Assembly: GCF_014696105.1 (NCBI RefSeq)
Contig: NZ_JACJPO010000052.1
Coordinates: 62,001 to 126,000 of the forward strand
Direction of reading: 5' to 3'
DNA: 64,000 nt
Source: Microcoleus sp. FACHB-1515
GTDB taxonomy: Bacteria; Cyanobacteriota; Cyanobacteriia; Elainellales; Elainellaceae
How positions within the stretch are numbered: position 1 is the first letter of the stretch; every line of letters begins with the position of its first letter. A program made the translations under genes and the position numbers. Positions 24,915 through 32,704 of this stretch are shown piece by piece. The notes under the pieces were generated by a model that made no database searches, was not told the DNA's origin, and saw only the letters and a program-made list of their open reading frames with translations.

Positions 24915-26099
24915 TTAGCGAGAAAGGAAAATCGATTTTTGCTGCCGCAGCCACAGAACCGCAATCAGCACAACGGCAACCATCGGTAAGCCCGCCCAGT
25001 TCACCGCATACCAGCCCATCTGCTGGAAAACCGTGCCTGAGAGCATTGTTGCCAGGGCGACAAAGGCGAACATGAGAAAGTCGTGCAGGGCTTGCGTTTT
25101 GGCACGTTCTTCCGGCTGATAGGTTTCGGTGAGTAGCGTGGTGGAGCCGATATAGAGGAAGTTCCAGCCGATGCCAAGGAGGAGGAGGGCGATCGAAAAA
25201 TTCACCAGTCCCGATCCGAGCAGATTCATTGCCAAACACATCAAGCTCAGCACGCCACCCACACCGATGATGTTCAGCACGCCAAAGCGAGCGATCAGAT
25301 AGCCCGTGAAAAACGACGGGGTGAACATGCCCAGGACGTGCCACTGAATCACCAGTGCGGCTTCTTGGAACGGATGTGCCTGCGCTACCATTGCCAACGG
25401 TGTTGCCGTCATCACCAGCACCATGACGCCATAGCCCAACATGCTGCCCAAGATGGCGACGAGGAAGACGGGCTGCTGAACAACTTCTGGAATCGATCGC
25501 CCCGAATAGCCCCGCTCTGCTTGAGCAGGACGCGGCATTTTCAGCAGCAGGAGAACGGCCAGCGAGAGAATTTGCAGCAGGGCGATCGCCGCGTAGGAAC
25601 CTGCAAAGGTTGCGGTCAGAGCATCTTTTGACCAAGTGGCAAGCTGCGGCCCCAACAGAGCAGCGATCACCCCGCCTGCTACCACCCACGCGATCGCCTG
25701 CGATCGAAATTTCTCGCTGGCAATTTCGGCAGCGGCAAAGCGGTAGAAGCCGACAAAGCCGTTGAAGCTGCCAAACAAAATGGTGGAGAAGCAAAACAGC
25801 GGGAAGTTGGCGGCAAAGATGGCTGCGATCGCCAAACTTGCTCCAGCCAAACCGATTAAAACGCCGACCATGAATCCAAGCTGTCGCCCGATGCGCTGCA
25901 TCAGCAAAGAAGCGGGAATCGTGGTGAGCATTGTGGCAATTTGTAGCAGAGCTAGCGGCAGTGTTGCCAGTGCTTTGTTGGCCGCAAGCGACTGACCAAC
26001 CAGTGCAGCAGTGGTAAACAGCACAATGCTTCCGGTCATGGCGAGTGCTTGACACAAAGCCAGCAGCAGCACTTTGGCGCGAGGCGTATCGATCGACAT
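24915..26099 (-). CDS. MFS transporter
   Basis: 394 residues from ATG 26099, which has AGGA seven bases upstream; the frame extends to 26129. Twelve predicted transmembrane helices. After TM2 comes the MFS loop motif LLMQRIGRQLG, a variant of GxxxDRxGRR, and the second-half repeat has GYLIARFGVLN. Substrate unknown; the family resembles sugar/drug permeases such as the NNP or YfcJ-like groups with MFS_1 signature. It is monocistronic; no clear regulator is adjacent. Plasma membrane, proton-coupled by inference. Confidence 0.85.
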   Translation of the reverse strand: MSIDTPRAKVLLLALCQALAMTGSIVLFTTAALVGQSLAANKALATLPLALLQIATMLTTIPASLLMQRIGRQLGFMVGVLIGLAGASLAIAAIFAANFPLFCFSTILFGSFNGFVGFYRFAAAEIASEKFRSQAIAWVVAGGVIAALLGPQLATWSKDALTATFAGSYAAIALLQILSLAVLLLLKMPRPAQAERGYSGRSIPEVVQQPVFLVAILGSMLGYGVMVLVMTATPLAMVAQAHPFQEAALVIQWHVLGMFTPSFFTGYLIARFGVLNIIGVGGVLSLMCLAMNLLGSGLVNFSIALLLLGIGWNFLYIGSTTLLTETYQPEERAKTQALHDFLMFAFVALATMLSGTVFQQMGWYAVNWAGLPMVAVVLIAVLWLRQQKSIFLSR

Positions 26100-26141
26100 C
26101 ACAATTCCTGCAAAATGAGTGGAAATCAAATCGTAGACGTT

Positions 26142-26432
26142 TTAGGGTGACGCATTGCGATCGCCCAACGCCTGAGCGATCAGGGCTTCTGCTTCAGCCG
26201 GGTTGGTGTGAATCAGCATCAGCAACGCTTGAGGATCAAGTCCAGCTTGAGCGGCGTAGTATTTCAGTTCGCTGATCACTCGCGATTCTGACTGGCGCAG
26301 ATACATCGATAAGCAGTTGAGCGCTTGCGTTTCGCGGGGCTGTTGGCGAAAGAAGGCCAGGGCTGAAAGCAAAGCATCTTCATAAGCGGATGGCGGCGAG
26401 AGATGCAGCGGATTTCCAATTTGAAAGCGCAT
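26142..26432 (-). CDS. Small helical protein of unknown function
   Basis: 96 residues from ATG 26432; the frame is open to 26486. Residues 18-30 are SAYEDALLSALAF, followed by predicted helices rich in Leu, Gln and Ala (TQALNCLSMYLRQSESRV, ISELKYYAAQAGLDPQAL). No known domain. It precedes the MFS gene on the same strand with 43 bases between them and may form an operon with it. Confidence 0.6.
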   Translation of the reverse strand: MRFQIGNPLHLSPPSAYEDALLSALAFFRQQPRETQALNCLSMYLRQSESRVISELKYYAAQAGLDPQALLMLIHTNPAEAEALIAQALGDRNASP

Positions 26433-26567
26433 GATTTGGGTTGAGAGTAGCCGGACAAAATCCAATTTTAGGAATGCCTGCCTCAATAAGATCCATTGAT
26501 TTTGCCAACGGTCTCTAAAAGCAAAACTGTAGACTGAGTTTTAGTGCAGCGATCGCGAGGTGGAGCA

Positions 26568-29108
26568 ATGAATGCGGAACGTCAGCAGTGGCTAAAAGAC
26601 AATACGCTGCTCGGATCGCTCTCGAATGTCGCTTTGGCGGCGATCGCTGAGGCCGTTTCGATCGAGATCGTTCAGGCAAATCGCCGTCTTGTCTTGGAAG
26701 ATACGGCTCCGCCTGCGCTCTACATTCTCAAAGACGGACATCTTGAAAGCTATCGCACCAGCCCGACGAGTGCGGCCAACGCGACGAGCTTGCTGGCGGG
26801 CAGCGTCCTCTGTCTGCGTGAACTGCTGCTCGATCGACTGGCGGAACAAACAATCATCACGCTGACCGAGTGTGAACTGTGGACGATCGATCGCTCGAAG
26901 TTTGAGGCGATCGCCCAGCAGTTTCCCGAAATTGGCCTGACGGTTTCGCGTCAGCTTGCGGCTGAACTGAGCGAAATTTCTTCAAAGCTGGCGTTTGAGC
27001 AAGCTAGACAAACGGCTTTGCGGCCTTATCTAGTTCCAAAAGTGCGGCGCGGCATTGTTGGGTCGAGTCGGTATGCGGTGCGATTGCGAAGTGATATTAA
27101 AAAGGCGGCAAGCGATCGCCGTCCGGTTGTGATTTTGGGCGAGCCAGGATTGGGAAAAGACAACATTGCCGCGCTAATTCACTTTGGGTCGAGCGATCGC
27201 CACGAGCCGCTGATCAAGGTGAACTGCGACACGTTGCAGTCTAGTGGCGCGGATTTGTTTGGGCGCGTGGGCGGCAAACCTGGGCTGCTTGAATGGCTCG
27301 GCAGGGGAACGCTGATGCTCAACAACATGCAGGATTTTCCGATCGAGCTAGAAGCCAAACTGATTCGTCTGCTGGAAACGGGTGAATACACACCCATTGG
27401 TCAGCCGGATGCCACTGTGAAGCGATCGGAAGCTCGAATTATGTTGACAACCGAGCGATCGCTGCCCAAGATCGATCGCAAATCGCTGATCGGCCATTCG
27501 ATCAAAGTGCCGCCGCTGCGGGTGCGAAAAGCAGACATTGCCGCGCAGGTGAAGTATTACCTCAGCTTGATTGCGCGATCGCGGGGCATTACGCCGCCGG
27601 ACGTTGCCCCAGAAGCGTTGCGGCGACTGCAAGGCTACGATTTTCCCGGAAATTTGGCAGAACTAGAAGGTTTGCTGGCACGGGCGATCGTGCAGTGCGA
27701 CCGCGCTGCTGTCCTCACCGAAGAAGTATTTTGGTCAGCGAGTACCCGCAGCAAACGGTTTCGCGTCAATTTGCTCAACACATATCCGCGTCTGCGGCAG
27801 TTTTTGCGGAGCGACTGGTGGCCGGATCGAATTAACTATGGCTTTACCTTAACGGCGTTTGCGATCGTCGTTGCCATCTTGTTTCTCGCACCGCAGTCTC
27901 GCGACTCTAACATCGGGCTAAATCTATTTTGGGCGTGGTGGTGGCCGATTATCCTGATCGGATTTCCGTTTGTTGGGCGATTGTGGTGTGCATTTTGTCC
28001 GTTCATGATTTACGGCGAACTGGCGCAGACCATTTCGTTGAAGCTGTGGCCGCGTCAGCTATTGCCTTGGCCGCGTCAGCAGGCAGAACGATGGGGCGGC
28101 TGGTTTTTGTTCGGCCTGTTTGCCTTGATTTTGCTGTGGGAAGAGTTGTGGAATCTCGAAAACGTTGCGTATCTGTCGGCCTGTTTGCTGCTGCTCATTA
28201 CCTCCGGTGCGGTGATCTTTTCGCTTTTATTTGAGCGCAGGTTTTGGTGTCGATATTTGTGTCCGATCGGTGGCATGAATGGATTGTTTGCGAAGCTGTC
28301 GATCGTGGAACTGCGAGCGCAGCAGGGCATTTGCTCGGCCACCTGCACGACCTATCAGTGCTACAAAGGCGGGCCGCAAAAAGGCGAAGGCATGGAAACG
28401 AATGGCTGTCCGGTCTATTCGCATCCGGCGCAGCTTCAAGACAATCGCAACTGCGTGTTGTGTATGACCTGTTTGAAGGCTTGTCCGCATCGATCGGTCG
28501 AACTGAATTTGCGGCCACCGGGCATTGAACTGTGGACGACGCACACGGCAACAGCCGCAGAAGTCTCGCTGTTATTTTTGCTGTTTGGCGCGGTTTTGCT
28601 GCATCGTCTGCCAGAAATTGAGGCGCAGTTTGGCTGGCAGTTGGGACTTGAAAATTTTGGCGTTCATGCGGGCGTTTCGATGGTTGCGCTGTCGGTTCCG
28701 GGTGCGATCGCTCTAACTGCCCATGCCATTCTGCAACTGGTCGATCGCGCAGCGCCGGAACGGTATCGCCTCAAGCCCAAACCGTTTCTAGAACTAGCTT
28801 ATGGATATCTACCGCTTGTGTTGGGCGGCAGCTTGGCACACTATCTCAGATTGGGTTTGACGGAAGCGGGGCGGGTTGTGCCCGTGACGCTGGCAACCTT
28901 TGGCCTGTCGAACGTGGGAATGCCTGTGGCGGTGGCTGACCCGATCATCATTGCTTTTTTGCAGGGTGTGACGCTGATTGTTTCGGTTTGGCTGAGTGTG
29001 CTGCTGACTCAAAATATTGCGCGACAGCCGATCGCGAATTTGCTGCCGCAGCATTTGGCAACCCTGGCGATCGGGTGTTTGTTTTGGAAGTTGATTGTGG
29101 GATGGTAG
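26568..29108 (+). CDS. cNMP-binding-like / degenerate sigma54-AAA+ / membrane polyferredoxin fusion
   Basis: 846 residues from ATG 26568 (GGAG four bases upstream). Residues 10-140 resemble a Crp-type cNMP-binding beta-roll. Residues 165-385 match the sigma54-interaction AAA+ domain: Walker A GEPGLGKD (191-198), LFGRV, GTLMLNNM (247-254), PPLRVRKADI (315-324), YDFPGNLAELE. But the GAFTGA loop is absent, with GGKPG following FGRV directly, and the Walker B Asp-Glu is Asn252-Asn253. Residues 420-846 have about nine transmembrane helices with WCAFCP (473-478), WCRYLCP (560-566), Cys589/593/598/614 and a 4Fe-4S motif CxxCxxCxxxCP at 629-640, like NapH/NosR/CcoG. No HTH. Cyanobacteria lack sigma54, so this is probably a redox-linked membrane sensor or electron-transfer protein whose AAA+ part is structural. 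Function unknown. Confidence 0.85.
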   Translation: MNAERQQWLKDNTLLGSLSNVALAAIAEAVSIEIVQANRRLVLEDTAPPALYILKDGHLESYRTSPTSAANATSLLAGSVLCLRELLLDRLAEQTIITLTECELWTIDRSKFEAIAQQFPEIGLTVSRQLAAELSEISSKLAFEQARQTALRPYLVPKVRRGIVGSSRYAVRLRSDIKKAASDRRPVVILGEPGLGKDNIAALIHFGSSDRHEPLIKVNCDTLQSSGADLFGRVGGKPGLLEWLGRGTLMLNNMQDFPIELEAKLIRLLETGEYTPIGQPDATVKRSEARIMLTTERSLPKIDRKSLIGHSIKVPPLRVRKADIAAQVKYYLSLIARSRGITPPDVAPEALRRLQGYDFPGNLAELEGLLARAIVQCDRAAVLTEEVFWSASTRSKRFRVNLLNTYPRLRQFLRSDWWPDRINYGFTLTAFAIVVAILFLAPQSRDSNIGLNLFWAWWWPIILIGFPFVGRLWCAFCPFMIYGELAQTISLKLWPRQLLPWPRQQAERWGGWFLFGLFALILLWEELWNLENVAYLSACLLLLITSGAVIFSLLFERRFWCRYLCPIGGMNGLFAKLSIVELRAQQGICSATCTTYQCYKGGPQKGEGMETNGCPVYSHPAQLQDNRNCVLCMTCLKACPHRSVELNLRPPGIELWTTHTATAAEVSLLFLLFGAVLLHRLPEIEAQFGWQLGLENFGVHAGVSMVALSVPGAIALTAHAILQLVDRAAPERYRLKPKPFLELAYGYLPLVLGGSLAHYLRLGLTEAGRVVPVTLATFGLSNVGMPVAVADPIIIAFLQGVTLIVSVWLSVLLTQNIARQPIANLLPQHLATLAIGCLFWKLIVGW

Positions 29109-29292
29109 GAAAATGGAACTGGGGCTGTGATGTAGTACCTGCCGCCCTGCTCACCACAGTTAAACGCGATCGAGAACTGGTAGTTTGTGCGGAAGATGGA
29201 ATGGAGCAGCGCTGAGATGAGTTTGATAGCTTCCGCGTGTGTGGATGCTGCTTGTCGGCATTGTCCGATCCTCCAGTCGTCGTGTGATGCAG

Positions 29293-30762
29293 CTAGAATC
29301 GATCGACGCTCGGAAATAATGCCGGATCGATCGCTCTTGCTGCCTCGCCACAGGTGCGCGGCGTAGGAAAGATTTTTTCGGGGTTGGCGAGTCCTTTGGG
29401 GTTGAAGGTCGATCGCACCCACTGCATCGTTTCGAGATCCGTTTCGCTGAACATTTCCGGCATGTAGCAGCGTTTATCTGCACCGATGCCGTGTTCGCCT
29501 GAAATGCTGCCGCCGACCTTGACACAGAGTTTGAGAATTTCACCGCCCAGTTCTTCAACCTGCTCAAGCTGACCGGGGATGGCGTTGTTGTAGAGAATGA
29601 GCGGATGTAAATTGCCGTCTCCGGCGTGGAAAACGTTGGCGACCGGATATCCGTGCTTTTGGCTGAGCGCTTCGATTTCGGCTAAAACTTCTTGAAGTTT
29701 CGTGCGGGGAATTACGCCGTCTTGCACATAGTAGTCAGGGCTGATTTTTCCCATTGCAGCGAAAGCAGCTTTGCGGCCTTTCCATAAGGTGAGGCGTTCG
29801 ATCGAATCGGTGGCAATGCGAATGTTTCGCGCTCCATTTTGGCGGCAGATCGCTTCGACGCGCTGACTGTTGGCTGCGACTTCGACTTCTAATCCGTCCA
29901 GTTCGATCAGCAAAATTGCAGTTGCGTCGCGCGGATAGCAATTGGTAGCGACGACATCTTCAACCGCGTTGATGCTGAAGTTGTCCATCATTTCCATGCC
30001 GCCCGGAATGATGCCCGCGCTAATGATATCGGAAACAGCTTGTCCTGCCGCTTCGACGCTCGTAAAGTCCGCGAGTAAAACGTGAATCGCTTCAGAAACT
30101 TTTAAAATTCGCAGGGTGATCTCAGTGGCAATACCGAGTGTGCCTTCTGAGCCGACAAATAATCCGGTAAGGTCGTATCCGGGCGTTTCAGGAATTTTGC
30201 TGCCGATATCCGCGATCGATCCGTCGGGCAGAACCACCTTCAGCCCCAAAACGTGATTTGTCGTCACCCCATATTTGAGACAGTGAACGCCGCCGGAATT
30301 TTCAGCGACGTTGCCGCCGATCGAACAGACAATCTGACTGGACGGATCGGGCGCGTAGTAAAATCCGGCTCCGCTGACCGCCTGCGTTACCCAGTTATTA
30401 ATGACTCCGGGCTGCACAACGACTCGCTGATTTTCCAAGTCAATATCAAGAATTTTCTGCATCCGTGCGGTCACGATCAAAACGCAGTTTTCGATCGGCA
30501 GTGCGCCGCCCGACAATCCGGTTCCGGCTCCTCTGGCGATAAACGGAATGTTGTGGCGATCGCAGATTTTGACGGCGGCGGCAACTTCCTCGGTCGTGCG
30601 CGGCAAAACTACGACTTGGGGACGTTGGCGATAGCTGGTCAAACCATCACACTCATAGACAAGCAGTTCTTCACGCTTGGCAATCACGCCCGCTTTGCCG
30701 ATCGCAGCTTCAAACTCGCGGACGATCGGTTTCCAGTCTCGGTGAAGATCTTGAGCAAGCAT
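29293..30762 (-). CDS. glcD: Glycolate dehydrogenase subunit GlcD (FAD-binding)
   Basis: 489 residues, oxidises glycolate to glyoxylate in the photorespiratory pathway. FAD-binding type 4 (PCMH) domain with VVVLPRTTEEV, PFIARGAGTGLSGGALPIE, DPSSQIVCSIGGNVAENSGG, and the C-terminal FAD-linked oxidase domain with VFHAGDGNLHPLI and ISGEHGIGADK. Closely matches cyanobacterial GlcD1. GlcE and GlcF subunits are not adjacent; in cyanobacteria they are usually elsewhere. It has a 30-base imperfect direct repeat immediately upstream. Cytoplasmic or membrane-associated. Confidence 0.95.
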   Translation of the reverse strand: MLAQDLHRDWKPIVREFEAAIGKAGVIAKREELLVYECDGLTSYRQRPQVVVLPRTTEEVAAAVKICDRHNIPFIARGAGTGLSGGALPIENCVLIVTARMQKILDIDLENQRVVVQPGVINNWVTQAVSGAGFYYAPDPSSQIVCSIGGNVAENSGGVHCLKYGVTTNHVLGLKVVLPDGSIADIGSKIPETPGYDLTGLFVGSEGTLGIATEITLRILKVSEAIHVLLADFTSVEAAGQAVSDIISAGIIPGGMEMMDNFSINAVEDVVATNCYPRDATAILLIELDGLEVEVAANSQRVEAICRQNGARNIRIATDSIERLTLWKGRKAAFAAMGKISPDYYVQDGVIPRTKLQEVLAEIEALSQKHGYPVANVFHAGDGNLHPLILYNNAIPGQLEQVEELGGEILKLCVKVGGSISGEHGIGADKRCYMPEMFSETDLETMQWVRSTFNPKGLANPEKIFPTPRTCGEAARAIDPALFPSVDRF

Positions 30763-31047
30763 AAAGTATCAGAGGAACTACTGAACCAACATGAAATATC
30801 AGAGAAATTGACTAGTCAAATCATAAAGATTTGAAAGTGCTAATTGCTCAAAGTCACCCCATCATAATTGTAGGGTACATCGGCAGAGAAGTGTATCCCC
30901 CGAAACTTTTTTCACACTCCTAACCCGGTTAAGAAACGGTAAATCCCTGTAGAAGCACGTGACCCTGAATTGTTGGAACAGTTAGATTCTCAGTAGTTCT
31001 CTGGATGAAATCCCGCCGCTTCTGGTAGACCTCACCAACAATCGTTT
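30763..31047. other. Divergent gap between glcD and GT2, with a 30-base direct repeat
   Basis: 285 bases. Two imperfect 30-base units with AAAGTATCAGAGGAACTACT and GAAATATCAGAGAAATTGACT (TATCAGAG at 30767 and 30797) lie right before the glcD start. No gene seen. Promoters of both genes must be here. Confidence 0.5.
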
Positions 31048-32136
31048 ATGAAGAATAACACTGTGCCCCGTATTACTTTGGGGATGCCCGTATACAACGG
31101 AGCAAAGCATATCCGTGAAACGCTCGACTCGATCTTGGCGCAAACGGTAACGGACTTCCGTTTAGTGATTAGCGACAACGCCTCAACCGATACAACAGGT
31201 GAGATCTGTCGCGAATACGCTCAGCGAGACGATCGCATCCGCTACTATCGGCAGTCAGAGAATCTCGGTTTTGTTAACAACTTCAATTTCGTTTTTCAGC
31301 CTGAGGGATCGCCCTACTTCAAGTGGGTTGCTCACGACGATTTGCTGAAACCTACCTATTTGCAGCGGTGCTTGGAACTGCTTGAACAGGACGACTCTCT
31401 GTCGATGGCGCACTGCATCACCCTGCAAATTGATGAACAGAGTCAAGAAATCGGCAAATACAATAATTTGCGGCTCAGTGGCGATCGAGTCCGCGATCGC
31501 TTTTGGGCAATTTTGTGGACGATTGACATCTACGAAGTTTATGGCGTCATGCGATCGGATCTGCTCACCAAAACGCAGCTAGCGGGTAACTACGTGGGTT
31601 CCGAGCGGACAATGCTGGCGAAAATGCTGCTGCAAGGCAACATTGGCTACGTTGAGGAAGGGCTGTTTAGCCGTCGTGACCATGCAGGTGCTCAAACCGC
31701 AATTCATATTCAGGCTCGGAACGCCGGAAACTACGCAGTCATGCGTAAATGTCAAGCGCCCAAGTCAAAAGTTCCCCGCGTGCTTGCACCTGTGGTGCGC
31801 TTTGGGAAGTACCTCGAAGCAATTTCGATGTTTTCCATGCCTGTGGGCGATCGCCTCGCCTGCTTGAAAATGCTCACGGAGTGGGTCATTCACCGCACCG
31901 TAGAAAGTGCAACAGGTAATACTGAGCGCTACCGCTACAAGTTCTATGCTGACCTGTGGGCAGCCGAGCCTGTCACGACCGAACAAGGCTCTGTTGAGCC
32001 ACAGACTGATGCTGCCGAAGAACAAGAGCGCAAGGAAAGTACCGCTGCGTTGCTTTCTGGTGCTCCGGTGCTGATGTGTGAAGCGACTGCTCAACTCACA
32101 CCATTTGCACAGCCGTTGAGCAACGCAAAATTCTAA
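31048..32136 (+). CDS. Glycosyltransferase family 2
   Basis: 362 residues. GT-A fold: ITLGMPVYNGAKHIRETLDSIL at the N-terminus, VISDNASTD with the nucleotide-binding Asp, and the metal-ligand motif in WVAHDDLL (DxD-like) about residue 95. The remainder, about 150 residues after the core, is less conserved and includes a C-terminal acidic, Glu-rich region (EPQTDAAEEQERKEST) with no membrane helix. It probably makes a surface or exopolysaccharide linkage; donor and acceptor are unknown. Single gene, upstream of the alkaline phosphatase. Confidence 0.87.
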   Translation: MKNNTVPRITLGMPVYNGAKHIRETLDSILAQTVTDFRLVISDNASTDTTGEICREYAQRDDRIRYYRQSENLGFVNNFNFVFQPEGSPYFKWVAHDDLLKPTYLQRCLELLEQDDSLSMAHCITLQIDEQSQEIGKYNNLRLSGDRVRDRFWAILWTIDIYEVYGVMRSDLLTKTQLAGNYVGSERTMLAKMLLQGNIGYVEEGLFSRRDHAGAQTAIHIQARNAGNYAVMRKCQAPKSKVPRVLAPVVRFGKYLEAISMFSMPVGDRLACLKMLTEWVIHRTVESATGNTERYRYKFYADLWAAEPVTTEQGSVEPQTDAAEEQERKESTAALLSGAPVLMCEATAQLTPFAQPLSNAKF

Positions 32137-32324
32137 ATTCGTGCTGTCGGGGTGCACGCAGAACTCGCTTCACTGCGGTGCAGTTTTCCATCTACAAGCT
32201 TGACGTTTAACTTATATTTTTGTCTCCGTGCCTTGGTGCTGGTGCGGAGAAACTGCTGTATTGGGGTGCATCATTTCAAGGCGGCGATCGCTGTCCAACC
32301 GCGTTCCAAACCATCTTGGCCTCA

Positions 32325-32347
32325 GAAGCGATCGACTCGATCGCTTC
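32325..32347. repeat. Perfect palindrome with HIP1 cores
   Basis: GAAGCGATCGA C TCGATCGCTTC: two 11-base arms around one central base. It lies twelve bases before the 33-base hairpin at 32359. Confidence 0.75.
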
Positions 32348-32358
32348 AAGCAAAGCCT

Positions 32359-32391
32359 GAACTCTATCGATTGAATGAATCGATAGAGTTC
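32359..32391. repeat. Perfect 14-base inverted repeat (hairpin)
   Basis: GAACTCTATCGATT and AATCGATAGAGTTC around the loop GAATG. The following bases (TACTTTGTC) are not a T run, so a rho-independent terminator for the GT2 gene is not well supported; a regulator site or RNA structure is possible. Confidence 0.8.
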
Positions 32392-32704
32392 TACTTTGTC
32401 TTAATCGAAGTCATTGCAATTCTTAGAAATTTATTAATCGTGAGCTAATACTGAACTGAAATTCTAGAAGGTAGGTGCGATCGACTCCACAATTTCACGG
32501 TTGCTAGTCGATCGAAGCTGCGAACATTCGACTCAGGTTGCGCTTGCAGCAATCTAGGTTGGCGTAGCGCGAACGGATTCGGGATGCATTTCGATCCCAA
32601 CACCAGCAGGCTGCTAGGAATTTAGCTGACCTAATAGCGGCTGGAAGTTGCGATCGCGTTAATTCGTCGGTCATCCACATTATCTACCTTCAAATTCAGA
32701 AGAC

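Larger units (their letters stand above)
32137..32704. other. Intergenic region upstream of the alkaline phosphatase
   Basis: 568 bases without a convincing gene (open frame 32152-32448 has no ribosome-binding site or recognisable product). It holds two perfect palindromes close together, at 32325-32347 and 32359-32391. I could not find direct repeats of the Pho-box type (CTTAACCT-like) close to the phosphatase start. Confidence 0.6.

Noticed and set aside
24763-26055. 430-residue open frame on the minus strand over the MFS gene
   Set aside because: It overlaps the MFS gene in another frame on the same strand. The translation is rich in Cys, His and Arg with no domain, while the MFS frame has twelve clean helices.
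26568-27800. Reading the AAA+ region as a working sigma54-dependent activator
   Set aside because: No GAFTGA loop, no Walker B acids, no DNA-binding domain, and cyanobacteria have no sigma54.
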